The notes below the pieces were generated by a model. The model searched no databases and was not told where the DNA came from. It saw only the letters and a program-made list of their open reading frames with translations. From Deltaproteobacteria bacterium (GTDB taxonomy: Bacteria > Myxococcota_A > Polyangia > HGW-17 > SLPX01), in contig JAABSF010000034.1 in assembly GCA_011390535.1 (NCBI GenBank), forward strand, positions 1-11,752: DNA of 11,752 nt. Reading direction: 5' to 3'. The position numbers and the translations under genes are program-made. Positions 1 to 7,708 of this stretch are shown piece after piece; within the stretch, counting starts at the first letter, position 1; every line of letters begins with the position of its first letter.

Positions 1-2
1 CC

Positions 3-401
3 TTGGAGGCAAAGAAGTGTTTTGTCGCCTATTTGTACATCACGGCGTATATCGATGAGGATTTCTCTAAAGAGGAAAAAGCTTTTGCTGATGATATTAC
101 ACTCAAAGTCCTGGATAAGGAGACAGTTGATGAGATCCTGGAGAGTGTCAGAGTGTTTCTGTATCGCAGGTCGGTTTTCGCCTATGCATTTCATTACAAA
201 GGGCTGAATGAGAGCTTCGCCAGGGCCGTGGCCGAGCGTTTCCATGTAGACGAAGATAAAGCACAAGAGATTAATACACAGGTTTTCAATGCGGTGATGG
301 CCATGCGGGGGCCATACGCGGAAGCAAGCGCGGCGCTGGCTGAAGAAGAGTCGGATAGTGAAGAGAATTCACCCGATTCAAATACCTCTCACACAAACTA
401 A
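3..401 (+). CDS. Hypothetical protein, probably 5'-incomplete
   Basis: The reading frame is open to the left edge. The first possible start is a TTG at base 3 with no visible upstream sequence, so the true start is probably outside the window. The visible 132 residues are mixed helical in character: a Phe/Tyr-rich opening (CFVAYLYITAYIDEDF), a charged middle, and a low-complexity acidic tail rich in Glu, Ser and Asn that looks disordered. I see no signal peptide, transmembrane segment or catalytic motif in the visible part. The opening, with an acidic stretch followed by SKEEKAF, vaguely recalls small helical TerB-like folds, but this is too weak to use as a name. It ends 56 bases before the next plus-strand gene, so the two may share a transcript. 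Function unknown. Confidence 0.7.
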   Translation: MEAKKCFVAYLYITAYIDEDFSKEEKAFADDITLKVLDKETVDEILESVRVFLYRRSVFAYAFHYKGLNESFARAVAERFHVDEDKAQEINTQVFNAVMAMRGPYAEASAALAEEESDSEENSPDSNTSHTN

Positions 402-403
402 AT

Positions 404-415
404 CTTTTATAAAAG
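404..415. repeat. Perfect AT-rich palindrome CTTTTATAAAAG
   Basis: Twelve bases directly behind the stop codon of the left-edge gene read the same on both strands. The stem is almost entirely A and T and no T-run follows, so it is a poor intrinsic terminator. It may be chance, or a weak structure between two co-transcribed genes. Confidence 0.3.
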
Positions 416-446
416 CAAAAAGAACGGATTTTTCGCAACCTTAATC

Positions 447-452
447 AGGAGA
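447..452 (+). promoter_or_regulatory. Ribosome binding site AGGAGA for the 458 gene
   Basis: AGGAGA lies about six bases ahead of a GTG codon. This decides the start of the following gene, because no ATG is found at that place. Confidence 0.7.
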
Positions 453-457
453 AGATT

Positions 458-1018
458 GTGAGTGAAGATAGGGATAAGAGAAACTGGCGTGAGATAGACA
501 AAAAAAAGGATCGTAGCGCTCATCGGGGAGAAGAACGAAAACCACTATACCCCAAAAGGCCCACAAGGGCGTCGGGACGATACAAAGACGCCCTCAACAA
601 AGCTTTCGAAGCTGGAGATATCGGAAAAATAACCGAGCGTTTATCCCAGAACAACTCCCCTCCGGAAGGACAGGAAGAGTCCACCCAAAAACCCAAATCA
701 AAAACAAAAAAGGCATCCAGACAAAAGCTGATCCGTGGAGTTAAAAACAGTTCGAACCGCCGAGAGACAACCAAAGCTCTTGAAGAGTATTTGCAACATT
801 ACGAAATGCCCGATGATTTTGATTTTCTGACGAGAGCCTTGGATCATCCTGACGAACAAATCACAACAAAAGTGCTTCAACATATTCTGGAGCTGTTGGA
901 AACAGAAAAACCGCGACGTAGTGGAGAGCTAAGGGGCAAGCTGAGAATAATGGAAGATGATATCGACCAAACCGATGAGATCAAAGAGCTGGCCGGCAAG
1001 GTGCTGAAAGAACTCTAA
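458..1018 (+). CDS. Uncharacterised charged protein with C-terminal HEAT-like helices
   Basis: The gene encodes 186 residues from a GTG start with a well-placed ribosome binding site. Residues 1-50 are very basic and Arg/Lys-rich. About residues 50-65 hold a short helical piece (YKDALNKAFEAGDIGKI). About residues 65-100 are a Lys/Gln/Ser-rich, probably disordered linker. From about residue 105 to the end there are amphipathic helices (LTRALDHPDEQITTKVLQHI, then IKELAGKVLKEL) that resemble armadillo/HEAT-type helical pairs. There is no signal peptide, so it is probably cytoplasmic. The basic N-terminal half could bind nucleic acid or an acidic partner, but that is inference. It may be co-transcribed with the gene 56 bases upstream. 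Its stop codon runs straight into a 9-base tandem repeat. I do not recognise the family by name. Confidence 0.75.
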   Translation: MSEDRDKRNWREIDKKKDRSAHRGEERKPLYPKRPTRASGRYKDALNKAFEAGDIGKITERLSQNNSPPEGQEESTQKPKSKTKKASRQKLIRGVKNSSNRRETTKALEEYLQHYEMPDDFDFLTRALDHPDEQITTKVLQHILELLETEKPRRSGELRGKLRIMEDDIDQTDEIKELAGKVLKEL

Positions 1019-1116
1019 TAGATCTAATGCATCTCATGGATCTGATAGAACCAATGGATCTAATGGATCTAATAGAACTAATGGATCTAATAGAACCAAT
1101 GGATCTAATGAATCCA
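1018..1116. repeat. 9-base tandem repeat, 11 copies, with 18-base higher order
   Basis: Eleven consecutive 9-base units begin on the last base of the preceding stop codon. The commonest unit is ATGGATCTA (four exact copies plus close variants). It partly alternates with ATAGAACCA or ATAGAACTA, giving an 18-base higher-order period. The first two and last units are more degenerate, as is usual at array edges. The array fills the gap between two converging genes. Six units contain GATC. I see no GC-rich hairpin terminator in 1019-1133 for either gene. Confidence 0.9.
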
Positions 1117-1133
1117 ATCTCTCATTACTCTAA

Positions 1134-4100
1134 TCAACGAATAACTAGAATATCACCTTTTCCACGACCAAAAGTCTCAGGATGATACATCTCCTCGGCT
1201 TTTGGAGGCGGTGCTATGAAACGTCCGGGAGTTAAAGCCCGAGCGGTGTATTCATAAGTGTATACCCCCGCCGGAAGAAGTGATGTAAAAGCTTCTGCAC
1301 GCTCATCCCGTAGATTCTGATGTTCGTACCACTTTAGTCGCCATAGATACCTGTAGAAATGTTGCGCTCTCAAAAGCCCTGCAGTTCCCCTAACCCTCCC
1401 ACGATGTCGCCGACCACGCCGGTGCGAATATCTTAGCCCGGTTTTCTTTAACCCGGTGTTCTGTTTATCTTTGTCCGGTTTTCTCTCGGCTCCTTTCAAA
1501 GAGGCGTTGATGGCCTCCAGCCCCGCGGGTAATGGATCCACAAGGGCAACATGAGTTCTTCTTTCATGGGCGGCCATTGTAACCACTACTTTTACTCTTG
1601 CGCCGGCGCGTACACTCCAGGAACCATCCGGCTCCCTTGTTACATCTTTGGGATCATCCACCGCTTCATAGCGCCGCTGCACCGTAAAACCGTGATTAAC
1701 GGGTGGTGGACGAAGATCCTTGGGGGCGTACCGCATTCCAATGCGGTAATACAATCGACCTCGTCCCTTTTTGTCCACAACCAGGTCTTTTGCCTCGCCC
1801 TCGGTGATTTTTGAGAGCTGGGACATGGGAATCTCAATCAGCTTCTCCTCCGTTGTGCGCCCCCTGAAGTTCTGGCTTCCGGCGAATGATTCACCCAGCC
1901 AGATGCGTGCTGTAAACGCCGGCGTGTCCTTTTCGTAAGTGCGGAAGTATTGATCCAAGCCCAAAAGAACCCAAGCATTCTCCTGAGTGTTCGACCACCG
2001 GCCGCGTTTACGGTGAGCCAGCAATGATCGGACAATCTTAACAATGAGATCACTTTTGGGTTGGTCTTTGATAAGGCCTTCCAGAATGATGCCGTCGATT
2101 CTTCGGCTGGAATGGAGTACCAAATGAGCTCCATCTTCATATGATGTTCTGAAATGAGCCGCTGACGCTGTTTCCGTTACTCTGTTTCTCAGGAGCTTGC
2201 GAATTCGCTCAATGCTCTCTGTGTCTTTGCTTTTCACAAAGACCGGATAAAGCCAAGCGATACCCTCCATCGGAATAGGCCGCATGGCCGTGAGCTTTTT
2301 GAAGGCTTTTTCAGCCCCTGCCGGATCCGGCTTATCGGCCAGGGCCGACACATATTTACCATATGCAGTAATGACCCACCTAGCCCGTTCAGAATACTCC
2401 CCGGGAATATGGGATTCGATGGTCTCGACGTAAGCAATGGCACGCTGCAACATATTTTGGGGCACATCGTAGCCCTTTTGCTTTGCTCGGAGAATCGCAT
2501 GGGTGACATGAACACTTATAAAAGGCCAAGACCTCCTCCCGGAGCGCCAAAAACCAAACCCACCATCGTGATTCTGAATTGACCGTAGGCGCTCCATATC
2601 TCTCTTAAGCATCTCTTCCATTGCGCCTTCGCTGGGCAGGCCTTTAGCTTTAAAGGCAGAGAGTACGTCTCTTAAAGCAGTCGCCGAGAGGATTCTGGAC
2701 GCCAACTGCTCGGCGCAGCCAAATGGGTATTCGTATAGATAAATGACAGCATCGGTGAGAGCCGAGAGTGCTGTTGAGGAAGTATTTATCTCGAGACCCC
2801 CAAACACCGGTATCACATCGGGCGGCACTTTTACCGGCTGAACCTCTCCCTTATCATCAATTGTTCCGTAGGTTGCGAAAGCCTCTGTCGTAGCAGGAGT
2901 CCACACCGGGAGCGATACTTGAGCTGCATCAGAGGCAGCGCCGCTTGTAGCAGCAACTTGAACACGCGCCTTACCGGACATTATGGTTTCAGCCTCGAAC
3001 AAAACCTCCCGGCGATCCTCTGCAGGCACCTTGATCCGTTTTCCCGGATTCTGCGCCAATCTCAAGTTACCCGCCCTCACCGCTACATCCACATACATCT
3101 CCTCCTCTGTGGCATTATGAACCACCACAGGCAACTGGAACCTATCGCCATAATTTAAAAAACGTGGTGCCTTCGGCCGAACCATCAAAGGCATCCCGGC
3201 GGTGACATTGCTCTCTCCTTTACCGTACATATCGGCACCGGAAACAGCCACAGCAAAAACCCGGTAACGGGTCAGGCTGTCCGGCAACTGCAAGGGAATT
3301 TCCACTCTCCCACCGGAGCCAATTTCGGCTGCCGGAACAAAAAGCGCCAGCGCTGAAAAATCTTTCCTCACCGCTATTGGGGTCCCTTCGGGTTCGCTCG
3401 CCTCTTCGGCCATGCTCTCAGACTTCATGGCTACGGCTCTGCGAGGCATTCGTTTTCGGGATCGCTTTGCCGAACTTTCGGGAAGAGCTGCCCGCAAAGT
3501 TGCCATGTCTTTTCTCCCGGCCGGCATACTAACATCAACATCCTTGAATTTGCTCAGTTTCTGCGGGTCCATAAGAGCCACCGCTCTTCTCAGGTGATGG
3601 TCTGATACGCCCTCGCTGCGTAAAGGGAAAAAGGGTGCAATCGGGTCACCGAGAGAATAGCCCGTAAGCGCCAAGACAGCCTCATCTACCACCACAACAG
3701 CGACCCTGCCTTTGTTAACCGCATTTCCGACGCTATCTTTCACGTTCACAGCGATTGTAGTTTTTCCTCCGGGCGACAGCCTCTTTTTCCGAGGCTCCAC
3801 ATCAACCTTCAGCCTCTTTTTATGGGCCGGAACCTTCAAAATCAAAGATCCGGATGCAAAGGCCGGGCGTTTGGGCAAACTCTTTACGGGCTCCCCTTTA
3901 TCGTCTATCCGAACCGCCGCTCCAACCAGATCCACATGCACGCGCAGCCCCGGAATAGCTTTCTCGGAGATGGGAATCTTCAGGGTCTTGGTGTTGCCTA
4001 TGATTGCAAAACGTTCCTTTTTAACAATACCCGCCCTTCGAATGGTCAAAAGCCCTTCAGCTCCCTCGAATGGCGCCTGCACCAACACCTCTGCCGTCTC

Positions 4101-7100
4101 TCCGGGCTCATAACTCTCCTTGTCCGCTATTAACCGAACCTTTTCGCGCTCAACTTTCCGGGAAGGTGGTCGTCTCCCTCCGCTTACCCATCTAGTTAAA
4201 ACAGTTGTATTGGAACGTCCCTTGTCGTCGTGAACAATCGCCTCAATGCTATAACGTCCTCCCTCTTTTGTCCCGAATTTGCATTGAACCGCGTCTCCAG
4301 CTGAACGTACTTTGCACTCCTGAGGGTCTACCTTGCGGGTGATCCACTTTCCCTTTTCATACCTCCATTTGTGACGATAGGCTTTGATTAGAACCTCTAC
4401 ATCTTTCTGAGCCTCTCCCTCCAAATTGGTAACAATAGCATCGACCTTTAAGGGCGTGCCCTTTCTTACAAAGTAGCGATCTGTTTTGATGCCGACATAG
4501 CGGGTCGCCGGATGCACCAGCACACTCTTTTCAGATGTCCATGTACGTCTATCTACATCAGTTACTGTAACTGAAGCTGTTAGACTCATGGGTTGAGAGG
4601 GTTTCAACTTTTTAAGTAAGACTTTCAACGAATCCTCACCTCGGCTGTCCGTGCGGCTCTCGTGGGTTTTGGTGGTCATCGAGTCGCGAGAACGGCCCTT
4701 TAGCCACGACGGCGTCCAACCGACAAAGGTGTATTCATCTCGGTTGGGTGGTCGAAAACTGCCTCGCTTGGCAAAAACCCGCCACTTTACAGGGGCATTA
4801 GCCAATCCCCCTCCTGAAAAGTATTCCGCCGAGGTGGTAAAATCCACCTCTCCTCCCACAAAATGAGGACCCTGTGAAGCTTCAGTTTTTACTTCAAATT
4901 CGGGCCGTTTAAACTCCTGAATTTTAAAAAAGTGACTGTAAACACTCCGCTGAAACGCCACCCCCGCAAGACTCAAGGAAACCCGCGCCCTCCCTAAGTT
5001 CACATCATCGGGGAGGTTAAACTTTAAATCGAAGCCACCGGAATCGTCCACCGGCGCCGAACCCTCACCAATCTTATTGCCCCGTGGACCGTACACCGTA
5101 AAACGCACCTCTCGAGCCCTTTCGGGGAGAAGCTCTACACCGGCTTCTGCGCTCATATCGACAACCCTGGCCCATCCTTTCACTCGAACTTCTTCTTTGG
5201 GTCGATAGAGATTCCGGTCATCAAAAACATACCACCCCACAACCTTGCCCGGACCTGAAGACTTCGTCCATCGCCCTGTTCTGCGTCGATACAAAGTTTC
5301 CGGCAAGATTGCGAGGTCCTCACCTTTACGGGCTACAAGAACAGCGTGACCATCTGTGCTGATGGGCAAATCCAGCTTTGCAATGCCGGTCTCTGTGCTC
5401 CTCGCAGAGATGATGCTCGACACCGGCTCCAGAGACAACGTAGCGCCCGAAACAGGTTTTCCATCTCTCAGCCGCGAAACCCAGGCGATCATCTTTCCAT
5501 GATCAGCGAACGCGTCCAACGCCAAGTCAGTCACCTGCACCCAAGAGAGCACATATTTTCTCTCATATTTTTTCTCCGGCAATGGCCACTGAGAGACTTG
5601 AACCATCAGCTGACCGTGCCCTTGTTCGTTGAGATAGTTTTTTAAAGAGATCGCTGTCTCGACCATCTCATCGGCACCCTTTTCAACCTTGATGACTTTT
5701 TCCTCTATAAGCTTTCCGGGAGGTGACACAGGATCTTTGGACCATCGGTATTTTCCTGAGTAGTTCATGTAGGCATCCCAATCTTTCGGGCCGACCTTAT
5801 AGACTTTCACCTTCAACTTTTCGAAGTTAACGCTGCTGACACGAAATGATTTGTCCCCACTTGGGTCCAGCACCGCGAATGTGCCATAACCCGACGTAAG
5901 ATTGGGAACAGCCTCCCGAAAATGAAATGTCCTCCCTAGAGATCTTCCAAGCGTTTGACCGAAAGCATCTTTAAGTGTCGGAGGCAAGGTTACATGATAA
6001 TCAGTTCTACCCTTTGTTTGTCCACGAACAATCAGACTGTGACCTCGTACGCTGATATCCATGTCCGGAAGCGACGGCGAAACCTTCACATCTTTTGCTT
6101 GGACTGATTCTTCATCGAGTCGATTGTTGAAACGAAAATACATAGGATGGAAAGGTCGGCATTTAAAGGACGGCTCACAATTTTTCGAAGAGACAGCCAA
6201 AGGAGAATAGGTTTTAAAATCCAAAACCTGAGTCTCCTTCGTAACTAAAGGCCCCTCCTTGGACGGAGTCCCCTCATCAACCACCACCTGATAGCTTGTA
6301 TCGGACTCCAGCTTGTTTTGCGCGACGAAGGCAAGAACACGCTTCTCGGGAGCACCTTCTACGAAAGCCGCGGCTATCTCATCCCCGGTGATCTCGCTTT
6401 GTGTAGCCATCCGCAAAGCCACCGCGCCTCCGCCTCTCAAGCCCACCTTTTTAAGGACTTTTTCCGGCTCAATCTCCTGATCAAAGACAAGTACAAAAAC
6501 AGGATCCACACTGTGAGGTCCACCCCTCGGATGACCAGCCAACACTGTGGGTGGAGGGGTCTGAAAACTCCATTCCTTGGTTTTCTCCAGCTCGCCGCCG
6601 GTGACGGATTTTGTCCCCGCCGGTACAGACACATGAAAGCGCGTAGCCATGGGGAGTCGCTTCTTCGCTTCAAAAAACAGAGTCTTTGCCCCTACCCAGC
6701 GCCACTTCCCTTCGATTTCCGGCCGGATCTCCACCGGGACCCCTTTCGCCGTCGTGGCAGCATGGGATGTCACCGAAACCATTGGCTGCGAAAAGGTAAC
6801 CGACAGCCTTGGCGCCATATCTACATCGCCTTCAGGTGAATAACGAACAATTTTCAACGGGCCCTTGTCGACGCTCTCCTTCGGGGGCTTCAGTTCTTCT
6901 TTGGGTGGAAAAGACTCCTTTTTAATCGCCGCTGCTCGAGGCGCCGGCAGAGAAGCTGCCCTGAAAGCAAAAGCCTTCTTATCTCCCTCACTGACTTTAA
7001 GTGGTGAAAGCCTTCGCAGCAGCTTTTTTGTGTCAGCCATCGCCAAAGGCACTGCATCCGCCCTGGGGATGGGCTCATATGAACCTGCAGCGCCCGCCTT

Positions 7101-7454
7101 TTCATCAGTCAACTCGAAGACTAGCCCAGTGGTTTCCTTTTCATCTCCTATCACTGTCTTCTTCGGATCGCTCTTTAAACCCGCCGGGCCTTCTTTTTCA
7201 GAGCGCTTCTTTTGATCCTCCTTTTTACAATCTTTACACCCTGAAGATGCCAAAACGCACGCGATGACCAGAAACAGAACATTTGTCACTCGGAAAATCT
7301 CATAGTTCATCAATTTATTCAGCAAACTGTTCCGCGATCTATTCCGCGATCTATTCAGCGATTTGTTCATCGATCTGTTCCGCGATCTGTTCCGCGATCT
7401 ATTCACCAATTTGTTCATCGATCTATTCATCAATCTATTCAGCGATTTGTTCAT
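1134..7454 (-). CDS. Bacterial alpha-2-macroglobulin lipoprotein (thioester type)
   Basis: This is a protease-trapping protein of the bacterial alpha-2-macroglobulin family, about 2,106 residues from the start chosen here. That is clearly longer than E. coli YfhM (about 1,650). Numbering from the 7454 start: a repeat-encoded Asn/Arg/Lys/Ser-rich segment (1-48); a signal sequence with hydrophobic core VLFLVIACVL ending at LASSGC (Cys73); a charged linker; Ig-like/macroglobulin domains from about 198; the A2M_N signature LYRPKEEVRVKGWAR near 748; a bait-like polybasic stretch near 1325-1345 (AKRSRKRMPRR); the A2M-family segment LPDSLTRYRVFAVA near 1385; the thioester YPFGCAEQ with Cys1580 and Gln1583; the thioester-domain motif HDGGFGFWRSG near 1627; and the C-terminal family motif WYEHQNLRDERAEAF near 2040, ending KAEEMYHPETFGRGKGD. 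The start at 7454 has AAGGGG seven bases upstream. An ATG at 7310 gives a conventional signal peptide but has no ribosome binding site. The residue at -3 of the lipobox is Ser rather than Leu, which is unusual. No pbpC, its frequent partner, is present in the window. Confidence 0.93.
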   Translation of the reverse strand: MNKSLNRLMNRSMNKLVNRSRNRSRNRSMNKSLNRSRNRSRNSLLNKLMNYEIFRVTNVLFLVIACVLASSGCKDCKKEDQKKRSEKEGPAGLKSDPKKTVIGDEKETTGLVFELTDEKAGAAGSYEPIPRADAVPLAMADTKKLLRRLSPLKVSEGDKKAFAFRAASLPAPRAAAIKKESFPPKEELKPPKESVDKGPLKIVRYSPEGDVDMAPRLSVTFSQPMVSVTSHAATTAKGVPVEIRPEIEGKWRWVGAKTLFFEAKKRLPMATRFHVSVPAGTKSVTGGELEKTKEWSFQTPPPTVLAGHPRGGPHSVDPVFVLVFDQEIEPEKVLKKVGLRGGGAVALRMATQSEITGDEIAAAFVEGAPEKRVLAFVAQNKLESDTSYQVVVDEGTPSKEGPLVTKETQVLDFKTYSPLAVSSKNCEPSFKCRPFHPMYFRFNNRLDEESVQAKDVKVSPSLPDMDISVRGHSLIVRGQTKGRTDYHVTLPPTLKDAFGQTLGRSLGRTFHFREAVPNLTSGYGTFAVLDPSGDKSFRVSSVNFEKLKVKVYKVGPKDWDAYMNYSGKYRWSKDPVSPPGKLIEEKVIKVEKGADEMVETAISLKNYLNEQGHGQLMVQVSQWPLPEKKYERKYVLSWVQVTDLALDAFADHGKMIAWVSRLRDGKPVSGATLSLEPVSSIISARSTETGIAKLDLPISTDGHAVLVARKGEDLAILPETLYRRRTGRWTKSSGPGKVVGWYVFDDRNLYRPKEEVRVKGWARVVDMSAEAGVELLPERAREVRFTVYGPRGNKIGEGSAPVDDSGGFDLKFNLPDDVNLGRARVSLSLAGVAFQRSVYSHFFKIQEFKRPEFEVKTEASQGPHFVGGEVDFTTSAEYFSGGGLANAPVKWRVFAKRGSFRPPNRDEYTFVGWTPSWLKGRSRDSMTTKTHESRTDSRGEDSLKVLLKKLKPSQPMSLTASVTVTDVDRRTWTSEKSVLVHPATRYVGIKTDRYFVRKGTPLKVDAIVTNLEGEAQKDVEVLIKAYRHKWRYEKGKWITRKVDPQECKVRSAGDAVQCKFGTKEGGRYSIEAIVHDDKGRSNTTVLTRWVSGGRRPPSRKVEREKVRLIADKESYEPGETAEVLVQAPFEGAEGLLTIRRAGIVKKERFAIIGNTKTLKIPISEKAIPGLRVHVDLVGAAVRIDDKGEPVKSLPKRPAFASGSLILKVPAHKKRLKVDVEPRKKRLSPGGKTTIAVNVKDSVGNAVNKGRVAVVVVDEAVLALTGYSLGDPIAPFFPLRSEGVSDHHLRRAVALMDPQKLSKFKDVDVSMPAGRKDMATLRAALPESSAKRSRKRMPRRAVAMKSESMAEEASEPEGTPIAVRKDFSALALFVPAAEIGSGGRVEIPLQLPDSLTRYRVFAVAVSGADMYGKGESNVTAGMPLMVRPKAPRFLNYGDRFQLPVVVHNATEEEMYVDVAVRAGNLRLAQNPGKRIKVPAEDRREVLFEAETIMSGKARVQVAATSGAASDAAQVSLPVWTPATTEAFATYGTIDDKGEVQPVKVPPDVIPVFGGLEINTSSTALSALTDAVIYLYEYPFGCAEQLASRILSATALRDVLSAFKAKGLPSEGAMEEMLKRDMERLRSIQNHDGGFGFWRSGRRSWPFISVHVTHAILRAKQKGYDVPQNMLQRAIAYVETIESHIPGEYSERARWVITAYGKYVSALADKPDPAGAEKAFKKLTAMRPIPMEGIAWLYPVFVKSKDTESIERIRKLLRNRVTETASAAHFRTSYEDGAHLVLHSSRRIDGIILEGLIKDQPKSDLIVKIVRSLLAHRKRGRWSNTQENAWVLLGLDQYFRTYEKDTPAFTARIWLGESFAGSQNFRGRTTEEKLIEIPMSQLSKITEGEAKDLVVDKKGRGRLYYRIGMRYAPKDLRPPPVNHGFTVQRRYEAVDDPKDVTREPDGSWSVRAGARVKVVVTMAAHERRTHVALVDPLPAGLEAINASLKGAERKPDKDKQNTGLKKTGLRYSHRRGRRHRGRVRGTAGLLRAQHFYRYLWRLKWYEHQNLRDERAEAFTSLLPAGVYTYEYTARALTPGRFIAPPPKAEEMYHPETFGRGKGDILVIR

Positions 7455-7461
7455 CGATCCG
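7306..7461. repeat. 12-base tandem repeat, 13 copies, at the macroglobulin 5' end
   Basis: Thirteen uninterrupted 12-base units run from 7306 to 7461. The plus-strand consensus is about TTCCGCGATCTA, with variants such as TTCATCGATCTA, TTCAGCGATTTG and TTCACCAATTTG. Every unit begins TTC. Variation falls in the middle and at the last bases. On the minus strand each unit is four codons, reading Asn-(Arg/Lys)-(Ser/Leu)-(Arg/Met/Leu). Because 12 is a multiple of three, gain or loss of units keeps the macroglobulin frame. All units abut, with no spacers, so this is not a CRISPR array. Confidence 0.93.
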
Positions 7462-7467
7462 CCCCTT
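7462..7467 (-). promoter_or_regulatory. Ribosome binding site AAGGGG for the macroglobulin
   Basis: On the minus strand AAGGGG sits seven bases before the ATG at 7454. It is the only plausible Shine-Dalgarno match among the candidate starts (7670, 7547, 7454, 7310), and it places the start inside the first unit of the 12-base array. Confidence 0.55.
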
Positions 7468-7550
7468 TGCTTTTGCTCTACTCGACTCTTTAAAAACACC
7501 AAAATAAATGCGCCTCCACTAATCTTTTCAAGGCCGCCGGTTGCCATCAC

Positions 7551-7579
7551 ATTATAACGTCTGAGACACAAAAAAAGAT
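7551..7579 (-). promoter_or_regulatory. Possible sigma-70-type promoter for the macroglobulin
   Basis: On the minus strand a perfect TATAAT occupies 7551-7556, with transcription expected to start near 7544. The hexamer at 17-base spacing, ATCTTT (7574-7579), is a poor -35. A better TTGAAA (7581-7586) is 24 bases away, which is too far. A start of transcription here leaves a leader of about 90 bases before the ATG at 7454 and would exclude the upstream extension of the open frame to 7670. Confidence 0.35.
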
Positions 7580-7708
7580 CTTTCAAAACCCCATAATAAA
7601 GGCACCTGCTCTTCCGGTCCAGCAACATCCACCCCCGCACGGGGACGCTCCAAAGCAGCCTAAAACTCAATTTTCCATTTCTCCCTCAGGTCAACAACTA
7701 CAAACCCA

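Noticed and set aside
404..415. Terminator between the two left-edge genes
   Set aside because: The palindrome is almost all A and T and lacks a following T-run, so it would be too unstable.
1027..1185. 52-codon plus-strand frame across the 9-base array (Met-Asp-Leu-Ile-Glu-Pro repeats)
   Set aside because: It has no ribosome binding site, is made mostly of repeat units and overlaps the macroglobulin 3' end in antisense. The open frame follows from the 9-base period.
6318..6839. 173-residue plus-strand frame inside the macroglobulin gene
   Set aside because: It is antisense to a well-supported conserved gene, and its sequence has no recognisable domain or start signal.
7306..7461. CRISPR array
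   Set aside because: The units abut without spacers and are only 12 bases long.
7306..7461. On/off phase variation of the macroglobulin by frameshift
   Set aside because: The unit is 12 bases, so copy change preserves the frame. Only length variation is possible.
7283..7557. Plus-strand open frames across the 12-base array
   Set aside because: They are repeat-derived: a stop-free 12-base unit keeps several frames open. They lack ribosome binding sites and lie opposite the macroglobulin gene.
7455..7670. Extension of the macroglobulin reading frame to an ATG at 7670
   Set aside because: There is no ribosome binding site. A TATAAT hexamer lies inside the stretch, and the extra 72 residues look like neither a signal peptide nor a domain.
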